Shown here in pieces: positions 47,710-56,117 of a stretch of DNA of 64,000 nt. How positions within the stretch are numbered: position 1 is the first letter of the stretch; each line of letters opens with the position of its first letter. The stretch spans positions 682,001 through 746,000 of the forward strand of contig NZ_JAMBOC010000001.1 of the NCBI RefSeq assembly GCF_023715405.1. Direction: 5' to 3'. The position numbers were made by a program, and so were the translations under genes. Source of the stretch: Solibacillus isronensis. GTDB lineage: Bacteria; Bacillota; Bacilli; Bacillales_A; Planococcaceae. The notes under the pieces were generated by a model. That model saw only the letters and a list, made by a program, of their open reading frames with translations. It was not told the DNA's origin and did not search any database.

Positions 47710-48091
47710 AATGATGACTCGAATGAGAATTACTAAAGAGCCCTACGTAATCATGAACGCCCGAATGAAAGAAAAGCAAGCGTTACCTACAAATGATCAA
47801 TGTGATGTGTGTTGGATCTGACGCTAACAGCTTAATTTTCAATCCCCCACAGGCGTTTACATATGCAAACTTTTCAGATGCAGTAGTAGAGGAAGATACA
47901 GGTTTTATTAATGCCATCTAAGAAGTAGATTTAGTGAATAAAAGAATGTTGAAGAATGAAAAAGGAGCTTCTAATTTGTTAAGGATTGTTTAAATAGCTG
48001 AAAAAAGAATGAGCTTTAATTGTTTGAATAGGAAAAATATCGGGCAACTAACGTATAAGTTAACAAATTCAAACAAAAAGGAGCATTCATT
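47710..48091. other. Gene-free stretch with a possible coding relic
   Basis: No intact gene. A frame around 47783-47922 reads ...MCVGSDANSLIFNPP and later FSDAVVEEDTGFINAI before stopping, which looks like former coding sequence, but I cannot assign a family. The remainder is AT-rich and must hold the promoter of the YtxH-like gene. Confidence 0.4.
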
Positions 48092-48541
48092 ATGACACAA
48101 ACTTCGTATAACAATTTATCGACAACAACAGAAAATGATAATAATGGTAAGCTTTTAAGAGGAATGGTAATCGGGGCAGTTATTGGTGGTGCGCTTTCAA
48201 TGCTTGACTCAAATACAAGAAATAAAGTAACTGAGACAACCAAAAATATGAAGGATTCGACAATGGATATGTACAGCCAAGTTAAAAACAATCCTTCAGA
48301 AGTAAAGGATGACTTGCAAGAGCGACTGAAATCCGCTTCTTCCGTTTTGAAGGACGCTATAAGCGATGCTCAAAATCTTTATGAAAAAGTAAACGAGAAT
48401 ATTATTCTCCCAGTTACTATGGTAAAGGACGAGTCTAGTGAAATTCTTTCACATGCCAAAGAAGCTACAACGGATTTAAAAGACATCGGTGGGAAAGTGA
48501 AAGAAGCCGGCGAAGAAGTGAAGGGTGGCAGTAATGGGTAA
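48092..48541 (+). CDS. YtxH-like stress protein
   Basis: 149 residues: Asn/Thr-rich start, one hydrophobic helix (LLRGMVIGAVIGGALSML) followed by a long amphipathic helical tail with many Lys/Asp/Glu, ending KVKEAGEEVKGG. The arrangement matches YtxH-domain general-stress proteins. AAAAAGGAG precedes the ATG. A degraded copy of its 3' end lies at 50512-50616; by comparison its TAA stop may be a truncation. Confidence 0.78.
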   Translation: MTQTSYNNLSTTTENDNNGKLLRGMVIGAVIGGALSMLDSNTRNKVTETTKNMKDSTMDMYSQVKNNPSEVKDDLQERLKSASSVLKDAISDAQNLYEKVNENIILPVTMVKDESSEILSHAKEATTDLKDIGGKVKEAGEEVKGGSNG

Positions 48542-48640
48542 AGCCAAGGTGGTTAGCTTCCGTGAAATTTTAAATGATTAACGTAAAATTAATTTAGATT
48601 TTGAATTCATTTAGTATAAAATCGAAAGCATACTCAAAAC

Positions 48641-48683
48641 AAAAATCTCGCATTTTTAGGAATTATAAAAATGCGAGATTTTA
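48641..48683. terminator. Bidirectional terminator between YtxH-like gene and cstA
   Basis: AAAAATCTCGCATTTTT and AAAAATGCGAGATTTT form a perfect stem with A and T flanks, serving both convergent genes. Confidence 0.9.
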
Positions 48684-48706
48684 TAGTTAGCAAAAGTCTG
48701 AATCAC

Positions 48707-50137
48707 TTATTTCTCTGTTAAAAATACCGGATTTGTAAAAGCTTTATGCTTAAAGATTTGATAAATATAAATGAAAGAAACTAGGACTGTAAAGCTTAAA
48801 CCAATGACGACACCTGTTTCATAAGCAAGCGCAAATCCTTCTGGCGCTACCATTAAGTATACAAATACTACAGAGGTCATGAATAGGGCTGGTAAACCTG
48901 CAATCCAGTGGAACTTGCCTGATTTCAATAAATACGATGTTGCAACCCAAAGCATAACTGTTGCAACCATTTGATTCGTCATCCCTACATAACGCCATAA
49001 GAATTGATAATCAATTGTTGATAGGAAAAATGCGGGTGCTGCAACTGCAACTGTTGCTAAAATTGGTGTTGTACTATTTTTTGAAAAACGAGAGCCTAAA
49101 AAGTCTAACACAATCATGCGTGCTGAACGTAGTGAAGTATCACCTGTTGTAATTGGTAAAATTACAATCCCCAATATTGCTAAAATACTACCAAATGTAC
49201 CAAGTAATGCAATTGAAATTTCGTCTACTACACCACCTGCACCAATTTCGGAGATTTTTGGTAATAATCCTTCTGTACCGCCATAGAAACTCATACCAGC
49301 CGCACACCAAATTAATGCAATGACACCTTCACCAATCATGGCACCGTAGAAGACTTTACGACCTTCCGATTCTTTCTTGATTGTTCTTGAAATTATCGGG
49401 CTTTGTGTAGAGTGGAAGCCAGAGATTGCGCCACAAGAAATCGTGATCATTAATAATGGCCAAACCGGTAAATCATTCGGATGCATATTAGTTAAAGATA
49501 CTTCAGGAATCGCAATACCTGAAGTGACTAGTGATACTAATACCGCACCAGCCATAATGATTAAAACTGCACCAAATATTGGATAAATACGACCGATAAT
49601 TTGATTGATCGGTAAAATTGCTGCTAATAAGAAGTAGATGAAAATCGCAATAAGTGCTGTCATAAATGTAATTCCTAATTTTGACGAAAGAACAGCAGCA
49701 GGTCCTGCAGTAAAGGCAGCTGCTACTAAAACCATTAATACTACTGAAACGATATCAGTGAAGACACGCATTACTTTACCTAAATAACGTTGAACAAGTG
49801 CTGGGAATTGTGCGCCTCCATGACGTAATGATAACATCCCTGCAAAATAGTCATGAACGGCACCGGCAAAAATACAACCAAATACGATCCAAATCATGGC
49901 AACGGGTCCATACAGTGCACCTGCAATGGCACCGTAAATAGGTCCAAGCCCTGCGATATTTAATAATTGAATCATCCAGCCCTTCCAGGCAGGCATGGGC
50001 ATATAATCTAAATTATCAGCTTTTGTATAAGCTGGGGTCGGCGTTGCATCATTAACAATAAACACCTTTTCAATAAACTTTCCATATATGATATACCCTA
50101 CAATTAATAGAGTAATCGAACCAAGAAGTGTATACAT
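48707..50137 (-). CDS. cstA: Carbon-starvation / pyruvate transporter CstA family
   Basis: 476-residue multi-helix permease of the short CstA form: YGKFIEKVF and NIAGLGPIYGAIAGALYGP at the N-terminus, HDYFAGMLSLRHGG and FHSTQSPIISRTIKKE in the core. CstA proteins take up pyruvate or peptides under carbon limitation. GGAGGAA lies upstream of the ATG. Neighbouring relics suggest recent rearrangement nearby. Confidence 0.9.
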   Translation of the reverse strand: MYTLLGSITLLIVGYIIYGKFIEKVFIVNDATPTPAYTKADNLDYMPMPAWKGWMIQLLNIAGLGPIYGAIAGALYGPVAMIWIVFGCIFAGAVHDYFAGMLSLRHGGAQFPALVQRYLGKVMRVFTDIVSVVLMVLVAAAFTAGPAAVLSSKLGITFMTALIAIFIYFLLAAILPINQIIGRIYPIFGAVLIIMAGAVLVSLVTSGIAIPEVSLTNMHPNDLPVWPLLMITISCGAISGFHSTQSPIISRTIKKESEGRKVFYGAMIGEGVIALIWCAAGMSFYGGTEGLLPKISEIGAGGVVDEISIALLGTFGSILAILGIVILPITTGDTSLRSARMIVLDFLGSRFSKNSTTPILATVAVAAPAFFLSTIDYQFLWRYVGMTNQMVATVMLWVATSYLLKSGKFHWIAGLPALFMTSVVFVYLMVAPEGFALAYETGVVIGLSFTVLVSFIYIYQIFKHKAFTNPVFLTEK

Positions 50138-50511
50138 ATATCTTCCTCCAATATTTCTGATAACTCAAATTATAGTAATGGAAGACTACGTTTGTAAACA
50201 CAATATTTAGAAAATTCAGTATAAGTATCGATTAAAAGTGTAAATATGCAAATAAAATATAGATAAACAAACATTATGTAGTGAAAACTGTTATATAAAA
50301 ATATAATAAAAATCAAATAATTTTGGATAGAGATTTGTAGATATTCGTAATAAATTGATAAAAATGGAAATAACCTTTTGGATTTCCAGCAAAAATGGAA
50401 AATTCGCTAATACCTCTCTGAAAATGGCTGTGCAGGCTTATCACATCCTCATCCATCACCATTAATAAAATCAACCCCATATTTCGTTGATGTTCCATAC
50501 CCTGCATACGC
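50138..50511. other. Gene-poor region upstream of cstA
   Basis: AT-rich DNA that presumably holds the cstA promoter. A minus-strand frame at 50313-50561 (82 codons) has no RBS and crosses the YtxH relic, so I do not call it. No other structure seen. Confidence 0.5.
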
Positions 50512-50616
50512 AAAATTGCAGAAGAAATTGGTGATGAAGCTAAGTCTGTAGGGAAAGTCAAAGAAGCAGGCGAAGAAGTGAAGGGTAGCGGTAATGGGTT
50601 AAGCCAGGGTGCTTAA
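50512..50616 (+). pseudogene. Relic of a second YtxH-like gene (3' end)
   Basis: The frame reads KIAEEIGDEAKSVGKVKEAG and EEVKGSGNGLSQGA, then TAA. It matches the end of the YtxH-like gene at 48487-48541 closely at DNA level, and also the 20 bases after that gene's stop: the relic has TTA where the intact copy has TAA. No start or helix remains. Confidence 0.75.
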
Positions 50617-50678
50617 AATTAAATGTCCCATATCAGATCCTGAAAGCACAGGGCACAGATAAGTGAATAGACAAAAAT

Positions 50679-50715
50679 AAGAGCATTAACCAATTGGGGA
50701 TTAATGCTCTTTTCT
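50679..50715. terminator. Terminator between relics
   Basis: AAGAGCATTAA and TTAATGCTCTT pair, with T-rich DNA after. On the minus strand it would have served the aldehyde dehydrogenase gene. Confidence 0.8.
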
Positions 50716-50727
50716 TTTGAAATACTT

Positions 50728-50976
50728 TTATTCAGGAATATAAGGTAATTCTAAGTAATTTGGCAGGTTGATGACATGAGTTTCTGTGTAAGATTTGATG
50801 CCATCTAATCCGTATTCGCGACCTATGCCTGATTGTTTCACTCCGCCAAATGGGAAACGAACATCTAACCCTTGTATTGCGGCAGTGTTAATCATCGTTG
50901 TACCTGCTTCAATGCGACGAGCCACTTTTATAGCATGTTCTTCTCCCCAAACGGAACTTGTTAAACCGTATATGCT
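50728..50976 (-). pseudogene. Aldehyde dehydrogenase relic (C-terminal 80 codons)
   Basis: Reads YGLTSSVWGEEHAIKVARRI, EAGTTMINTAAI, FPFGGVKQSGIGREYGLDG and IKSYTETHVI to the natural stop: the conserved end of NAD-dependent aldehyde dehydrogenases. A stop codon sits just upstream and the catalytic Cys/Glu region, about 400 codons, is gone. It may have been a semialdehyde or aromatic-aldehyde enzyme, which is speculative. Confidence 0.85.
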
Positions 50977-51044
50977 TTAAACCCCTCCAAAACATTAAGT
51001 ATAATTCATTCTTCTCCATACTCGTTCTATTTATACAAAAATGG

Positions 51045-51223
51045 GGTTTTAGGAATGACCAACTTATTCCCTTATTAGAAGTGCTTTCATCATCTCAACA
51101 GCACATAAAACCATTTATTTGTGGAAGGCTATTAATCCCTGTATCAAGCTGCGCTGCGTCGACAGGACCGATAGGCGCAGCTAAAGATACACCTAAAAAA
51201 ATGTAAGCAGCTATTGAGTTCAA
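51045..51223 (-). pseudogene. LysE-family transporter relic (N-terminal end)
   Basis: TTG start with AAGGAGG upstream reads MNSIAAYIFLGVSLAAPIGP and VDAAQLDTGIN, the conserved LysE/RhtB beginning, then loses frame. The shifted frame continues AFHK, stop, MVLCAVEMMKALLI, matching the next helix. The rest of the roughly 200-residue protein is missing. Confidence 0.78.
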
Positions 51224-51310
51224 TAATCGTCCTCCTTAAAATGATGTCTGTGCATCTTATTCAGATAGAGGGACTCGTACAACTATAAAAATGATTTTTA
51301 TTTCAATAAT

Positions 51311-51350
51311 TAAGCAGCCCTTTACCAGTGGGGAGGTAAAGGGCTGCTTA
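51311..51350. terminator. Strong bidirectional hairpin
   Basis: TAAGCAGCCCTTTACC and GGTAAAGGGCTGCTTA form a perfect 16-bp stem. It separates the LysE relic from the Asn-repeat gene and could end either. Confidence 0.8.
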
Positions 51351-51415
51351 GTTAATATATATATGTTGGGGGATCGTTATAATAATACAATCTCCACTAA
51401 AGGGAGTCCGTATTA

Positions 51416-51616
<201 letters not shown>

Positions 51617-51797
51617 AGCTGTTCACCTCCTTAACAAAAGTTAGAATGGCTTAAACAGCGATGAAAAATACTCAATTATTCGATTGAAAGTTTTTCCTCC
51701 AGATGGATAAATTCAATAATTAACGCATACAAACAAGTGTTCTTGTATAGGATAGAAATAGCGGTATATCCATCAATCAGTAAAGCGAGTGGTCTAT

Positions 51798-52169
51798 ATG
51801 CATAAAGAATTCATGAAACTTAGCGATGACATTCACCGGTACATTGTACTGGAACTATTTTTAAAAACACTCGAGCGTGATAGAGATTGCATTTCCGAAT
51901 TAAAAATGAGGGACGTACTGGAAGAGTGGTACGATTCCAAAATAAATGAAACCTTTCATGAATTTAAAAAGTTAAGGGACTTTTTATATAAGAAAGGATG
52001 TAAAATTGAAAAGCAAAAATCTGATGATTATATGACCTACTATTTTATATTGTTTAGGGGATACGATGAAACAAGAAGTTATGGAAACATTGCTTTACGC
52101 AACTGGGTGAGCGAAGAGATGAAACGTATATTAGGAATGAAGTACCTGACACCGGCAGATAGAAAGTAA
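51798..52169 (+). CDS. Hypothetical helical protein (123 aa)
   Basis: Predicted all-helical, highly charged: LSDDIHRYIVLELFLKTLER, WYDSKINETFHEFKKLRDFL, and RNWVSEEMKRILGMKYL at the end. No signal or catalytic motif. The ATG at 51798 is more likely than the GTG at 51789, though neither has a strong RBS. Similar short proteins occur widely in Bacillales as uncharacterised; not recognised further. Confidence 0.6.
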   Translation: MHKEFMKLSDDIHRYIVLELFLKTLERDRDCISELKMRDVLEEWYDSKINETFHEFKKLRDFLYKKGCKIEKQKSDDYMTYYFILFRGYDETRSYGNIALRNWVSEEMKRILGMKYLTPADRK

Positions 52170-52287
52170 AGTCCCCAAGCTAAAAACCTTAATGATATGA
52201 TTCGTCAAGAAATCATAAGCTCGAAATATCCTGAGTAGGGGTCCAGTATTTTCATTCGAAAACCACACTAATTGTTCATGAAATTGA

Positions 52288-52325
52288 AAACCCATCCAGG
52301 TACACAAATGTACCGAGATGGGTTT
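52288..52325. terminator. Terminator after ptsI
   Basis: AACCCATC and GGTACA pair with TGTACC and GATGGGTT. On the minus strand a TTTTCAATTTC tail follows, so it ends the ptsHI transcript. Confidence 0.82.
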
Positions 52326-52332
52326 GATTTGT

Positions 52333-54018
52333 TTAATGCCAAATAGCGCGTATGCCTTCTGCGGTAGATTGCTGGTATGTTTGCTGTAATTTTTCTTGTA
52401 GCGCATCCTTCGATAAACTGTTAATTTGCTTGCGCGCAGCTAAAACCGATGGGGCACTCATTGAAAATTCATCGAGACCAAGTGCTACAAGTAAAGGAAT
52501 CGCGGCAAAGTCTCCGGCCATTTCACCGCACATGCCAACCCATTTCCCCTGTGCATGGGCGCTATCAATTACAAGTTTCACAAGCGATACAATTGCAGGG
52601 TGGAATGGTTCATATAAATGTGAAATGGTTTCATTCATTCGATCAGCTGCCAATGTGTATTGGATTAAGTCATTTGTGCCGATTGAGAAGAAGTCAACTT
52701 CTTTAGCAAAAACAGGTGATAAAATTGCTGCACTCGGAATTTCAACCATGATGCCGATTTCGAAGTCACTTACTTCTACATCCTGTTCAATTAATGCTTC
52801 TTTTTCCTCATCCAGCCACTGCCTAGCTTGTCGGAATTCATCGATCGACGAAATCATCGGAAACATAATTTTTAAGTTACCAAAGCTACTCGCACGTAGT
52901 AATGCTCGAAGCTGTGTACGGAATAGTTCTTCGTTTGCGAAGCATAAACGAATTGCACGTAAGCCTAAAAATGGATTGTCCTCTTTTGGCATATTTAAAT
53001 AAGGGATCGCTTTGTCGCCACCGATATCAAGTGTGCGTACCACGACTGGGCGTTCACCCATAACAGTTAAAACATCACGATAAATTTCGAACTGTTCTTG
53101 TTCAGTAGGCGCAGTGTCTCGCTCTAAATACAGAAATTCTGTTCGAAATAAGCCAACGCCTTCTGCACCTTGCTCAAGTGCTTTCTTAGCATCGTCTAAG
53201 CTCCCAATATTTGCAGCAAGTTCGACATGATGCCCATCTTTCGTTACTGTATTTTCGTGCAATAAAGCCTGTAAACCTTGGCGTTTTTCAAGTTGTGCTT
53301 TGCTAAGCGCCTCATAATGTTCAAGTTGCTCGGCCGTTGGGTTAATGAAAATTTCCCCTGTCTCACCATTCATAATCGCGATATCACCATTTTGCACTTC
53401 AGATATGATGCCAGTAGCACCGACGATAGCCGGAATTTGCAATGAGCGTGCGAAAATGGCAGAGTGCGAAGTTTTACCACCCTTTTCCGTGATAAATCCA
53501 CGTGTGAATTCTGCATTCAATTTTGCTGTATCTGAAGGTGTTAGATCATGGGCCACTAATATAGTGGGTTCTATATAATCGGAAACGCTTTCATTTGTAC
53601 CTGTAACTTTACGCATTAATCGTTGAGAAACGTCGTTTACATCCGCTGCACGTTCCTTCATATACTCATCATCAAGTGCTAAGAAAAGCGCCATAAATTG
53701 ATTTTGAACCGCTTCAATCGCCTGTGTAGCACCGCTTCCCTCTTGAATAAGTGCTTCAATCGCACCAATATATTCAGGGTCCTGTAATACAAGTAAATGT
53801 GCACCGAAAACTTCTGCCTCAGATGCTCCTAAACGTTCAGCTGTTTGGGCTTCAAGCTGCTGTAAATCGATTTTTGAATCGTCTATTGCTTGCGTTAGCT
53901 TAGCTAACTCCTGAACAGTTGTGCCAATTTCTGTTTGGTCAAGTAATGCAACAGACTCAAATTTTACGATTTTTGCAATCGAAATTCCACTTGCAGCGGC
54001 AATTCCTTGGATTTTCAT
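52333..54018 (-). CDS. ptsI: PTS enzyme I (phosphoenolpyruvate-protein phosphotransferase)
   Basis: 561 residues. Takes phosphate from PEP and passes it to HPr. Active His185 lies in GGKTSHSAIFAR; the PEP site includes FRTEFLYLER and GDKAIPYL, and the C-terminal Cys in GMCGEMAGD. Its ATG overlaps the ptsH stop (TAATG). Divergent from the fructose PTS operon, which it would energise. Confidence 0.97.
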   Translation of the reverse strand: MKIQGIAAASGISIAKIVKFESVALLDQTEIGTTVQELAKLTQAIDDSKIDLQQLEAQTAERLGASEAEVFGAHLLVLQDPEYIGAIEALIQEGSGATQAIEAVQNQFMALFLALDDEYMKERAADVNDVSQRLMRKVTGTNESVSDYIEPTILVAHDLTPSDTAKLNAEFTRGFITEKGGKTSHSAIFARSLQIPAIVGATGIISEVQNGDIAIMNGETGEIFINPTAEQLEHYEALSKAQLEKRQGLQALLHENTVTKDGHHVELAANIGSLDDAKKALEQGAEGVGLFRTEFLYLERDTAPTEQEQFEIYRDVLTVMGERPVVVRTLDIGGDKAIPYLNMPKEDNPFLGLRAIRLCFANEELFRTQLRALLRASSFGNLKIMFPMISSIDEFRQARQWLDEEKEALIEQDVEVSDFEIGIMVEIPSAAILSPVFAKEVDFFSIGTNDLIQYTLAADRMNETISHLYEPFHPAIVSLVKLVIDSAHAQGKWVGMCGEMAGDFAAIPLLVALGLDEFSMSAPSVLAARKQINSLSKDALQEKLQQTYQQSTAEGIRAIWH

Positions 54019-54281
54019 TAAATCAGTCCTTGCTCTGTTAAAATTGCGTCTAATTGTTGTAGAGCTACTTCTTCATCAGAACCAGTTGCTGTAATTGTAA
54101 TATTTCCGCCTGCTGGTACGCCAAGTGACATAACGCCTAAAATTGATTTTAAGTTCACGTTTTTCTCACCGTATTGTAAGTAAATTTCAGAAGAGAAACC
54201 GGATGCAACCTTTACCAATGCACTAGCTGGACGTGCGTGTAAACCTTCGTTGCTTTTGATTGTAAATGTTTTTTGTGACAT
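54018..54281 (-). CDS. ptsH: Phosphocarrier protein HPr
   Basis: 87 residues with His15 in GLHARPA, the PEP-dependent phosphorylation site, and Ser46 in NLKSILGVMSLG, the HPr-kinase site used for CcpA signalling. The ATG at 54281 follows ATGGAGG; frames extending further upstream have no RBS. First gene of ptsHI. Confidence 0.97.
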   Translation of the reverse strand: MSQKTFTIKSNEGLHARPASALVKVASGFSSEIYLQYGEKNVNLKSILGVMSLGVPAGGNITITATGSDEEVALQQLDAILTEQGLI

Positions 54282-54364
54282 AATAAAAACCTCCATATTT
54301 GAATGAATTTGATTGTTTTGTTGGTATAACATTAACAATTTGAATGTTTGTGAATGATATGTGA

Positions 54365-54396
54365 TTGATTTTACAGAATTTTTCGTTTAAAATCAA
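54365..54396. promoter_or_regulatory. 9-bp inverted repeat between ptsH and fruR
   Basis: TTGATTTTA, 14 bases, TAAAATCAA, a perfect inverted repeat in the divergent promoter region. Possible FruR operator acting on both transcripts, or coincident promoter boxes. Confidence 0.4.
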
Positions 54397-54432
54397 CTTA
54401 AAACCAATAAAAACTCCATATTTTACATATTT

Positions 54433-55206
54433 ATGGTGTTTAGTGAGAAGGTGAATACGATTATTTTTACAGAACGTCAACAGCAAATTTTAGCGTATTT
54501 GCGGCAATATGGTACAGCTACCTTACAACAACTTGTTGATTTTACTCATTCATCGGAATCATCAATACGTCGTGACTTAACTGAGCTTGATAAGAAGCAA
54601 TTCATTGATCGTTTTCACGGGGGAGCTACTTTGCGAAACCCGATGCTTGGTGAAAAAAGCTTACTTGAGAAGTCTGTTGAATCGCTAGCTGAAAAACAGC
54701 AAATTATGCAGCTTGCAGCACAGCATATTCGTTACGGTGAATGTATTTATTTAGATGCAGGTTCTACGATATTACATCTTATACCTCATATCGCGAATAA
54801 ACAGGTTAAAGTTGTGACTAATGGTTTAATGCATGTGCCACTTTTAATCGAACAAAATATTGAAACCGTTATCATTGGCGGTCAGGTGAAGGCGAAAACG
54901 CAAGCTATCATTGGATCTAAGGCAATTTCTCAGCTTCAAGAATATTATTTTGACCGGGCCTTTATTGGAGCTAATGGATTTTCAGAGGTGCAAGGCTATA
55001 CAACAGCAGACTTAGAGGAAGCGACATTAAAGCAACTCGCGATTAAGCAGTCAAAGCAGGCGTATGTTGTTGCCGATCGCTCGAAATTTGGACTGAGCCA
55101 ATTTGCGAAATTTGGAGATTTACAGGAAGCGATTTTAATTACAGCAGGATTAACAGATGAAGAATACGATTACATCGATAGAAAAACGGAGGTGTTACGC
55201 GCATGA
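54433..55206 (+). CDS. fruR: DeoR-family fructose operon regulator
   Basis: About 255 residues: DeoR HTH at residues 12-60 (TERQQQILAYLRQYGTATLQ, SSIRRDLTELDKK) and sugar-phosphate sensor domain (IYLDAGSTILHLIPHI, FIGANGF). Presumably represses fruRKA and is relieved by fructose-1-phosphate. The start is uncertain: AGAAGGTG sits at the would-be start, so ATG 54433 or GTG 54451 are the candidates. Overlaps fruK by 4 bases. Confidence 0.9.
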   Translation: MVFSEKVNTIIFTERQQQILAYLRQYGTATLQQLVDFTHSSESSIRRDLTELDKKQFIDRFHGGATLRNPMLGEKSLLEKSVESLAEKQQIMQLAAQHIRYGECIYLDAGSTILHLIPHIANKQVKVVTNGLMHVPLLIEQNIETVIIGGQVKAKTQAIIGSKAISQLQEYYFDRAFIGANGFSEVQGYTTADLEEATLKQLAIKQSKQAYVVADRSKFGLSQFAKFGDLQEAILITAGLTDEEYDYIDRKTEVLRA

Positions 55207-56105
55207 TTTATACTTGTACGTTTGCACCAGCTATTGATTACACACCTTATGTCGATCAATTCGAAACAGGGAAATTAAATCGAACAACTGAAGTGAATTT
55301 TTTACCGGGCGGCAAGGGCATTAATGTTGCACGTGTATTAAGTAGACTTCAAAGTGAAGCAACGGCATTGGGCTTTGTTGGAGGTTTTACAGGTGCTTAC
55401 TTAAAGCAAATTTTGCAGGAGCAGAACATTAGGACCGATTTCATAGAGACAAATGAAATTACGCGTATCAATGTGAAAATTAAATCGGATGTAGAGACCG
55501 AGCTTAATGGTCCTTCACCAACAATTACTAGTGACATGTACGCGCAATTATTGAAGAAGGTAGAGTTATTAGAAGAAAATGACTGGTTTGTCCTATCAGG
55601 CACAGTGCCAGCTGGCTTTGATTTAACGGCGTTACTTAATGTACTTTCCAGCAAAGGTATCCAGCTTGTTGCAGATATTGCAGGTCAGGTGTTGCATGAA
55701 ATCGTCCCGTATCGACCTGTATTGGTGAAGCCAAATTTAGAAGAGCTTGGCGACCTTTTTAATACTACTTTATTAACGGTAGACGAAGCGATTCCTTATG
55801 CGAAGCAGCTCATTGAATTAGGTGTACACCATGTCATCGTATCACTTGGGGGCGATGGAGCTTTATTAGTTAGTGCCGAGGATGTGTATTATGCAGCTGC
55901 ACCAAGGGGCAAGGTTGTAAATACTGTAGGTGCGGGTGATTCAGTCGTAGCGGCTACAATCGCGATGTATTGTAAAACGGGGGACTGGCAGCAGGCGTTC
56001 AGGCATGGCGTTGCAGCGGGGAGTGCAACAGCCTTTCAACTAGATTTATGCAAGCAGCAAGATGTCTTAGCTCTAGTAAAACAGGTGATTGTTAAAAAAC
56101 TTTAG
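55203..56105 (+). CDS. fruK: 1-phosphofructokinase
   Basis: 300-residue PfkB-family sugar kinase converting fructose-1-phosphate to fructose-1,6-bisphosphate. GGKGINVARVLSRL near residue 38 and the catalytic NTVGAGDSVVA near residue 240 are intact. ATGA overlap with fruR, 12 bases to fruA, so a tight operon. Confidence 0.95.
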   Translation: MIYTCTFAPAIDYTPYVDQFETGKLNRTTEVNFLPGGKGINVARVLSRLQSEATALGFVGGFTGAYLKQILQEQNIRTDFIETNEITRINVKIKSDVETELNGPSPTITSDMYAQLLKKVELLEENDWFVLSGTVPAGFDLTALLNVLSSKGIQLVADIAGQVLHEIVPYRPVLVKPNLEELGDLFNTTLLTVDEAIPYAKQLIELGVHHVIVSLGGDGALLVSAEDVYYAAAPRGKVVNTVGAGDSVVAATIAMYCKTGDWQQAFRHGVAAGSATAFQLDLCKQQDVLALVKQVIVKKL

Positions 56106-56117
56106 GGGGATAGTTTT

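Noticed and set aside
47783-47922. Calling a gene in the 47.8 kb gap
   Set aside because: No RBS, ends early and no family match; recorded as possible relic only.
50313-50561. 82-codon minus-strand ORF upstream of cstA
   Set aside because: No RBS, and it overlaps the YtxH relic on the other strand.
52352-53002. 216-codon + strand ORF opposite ptsI
   Set aside because: Antisense to a clearly conserved gene; typical shadow frame of codon bias.
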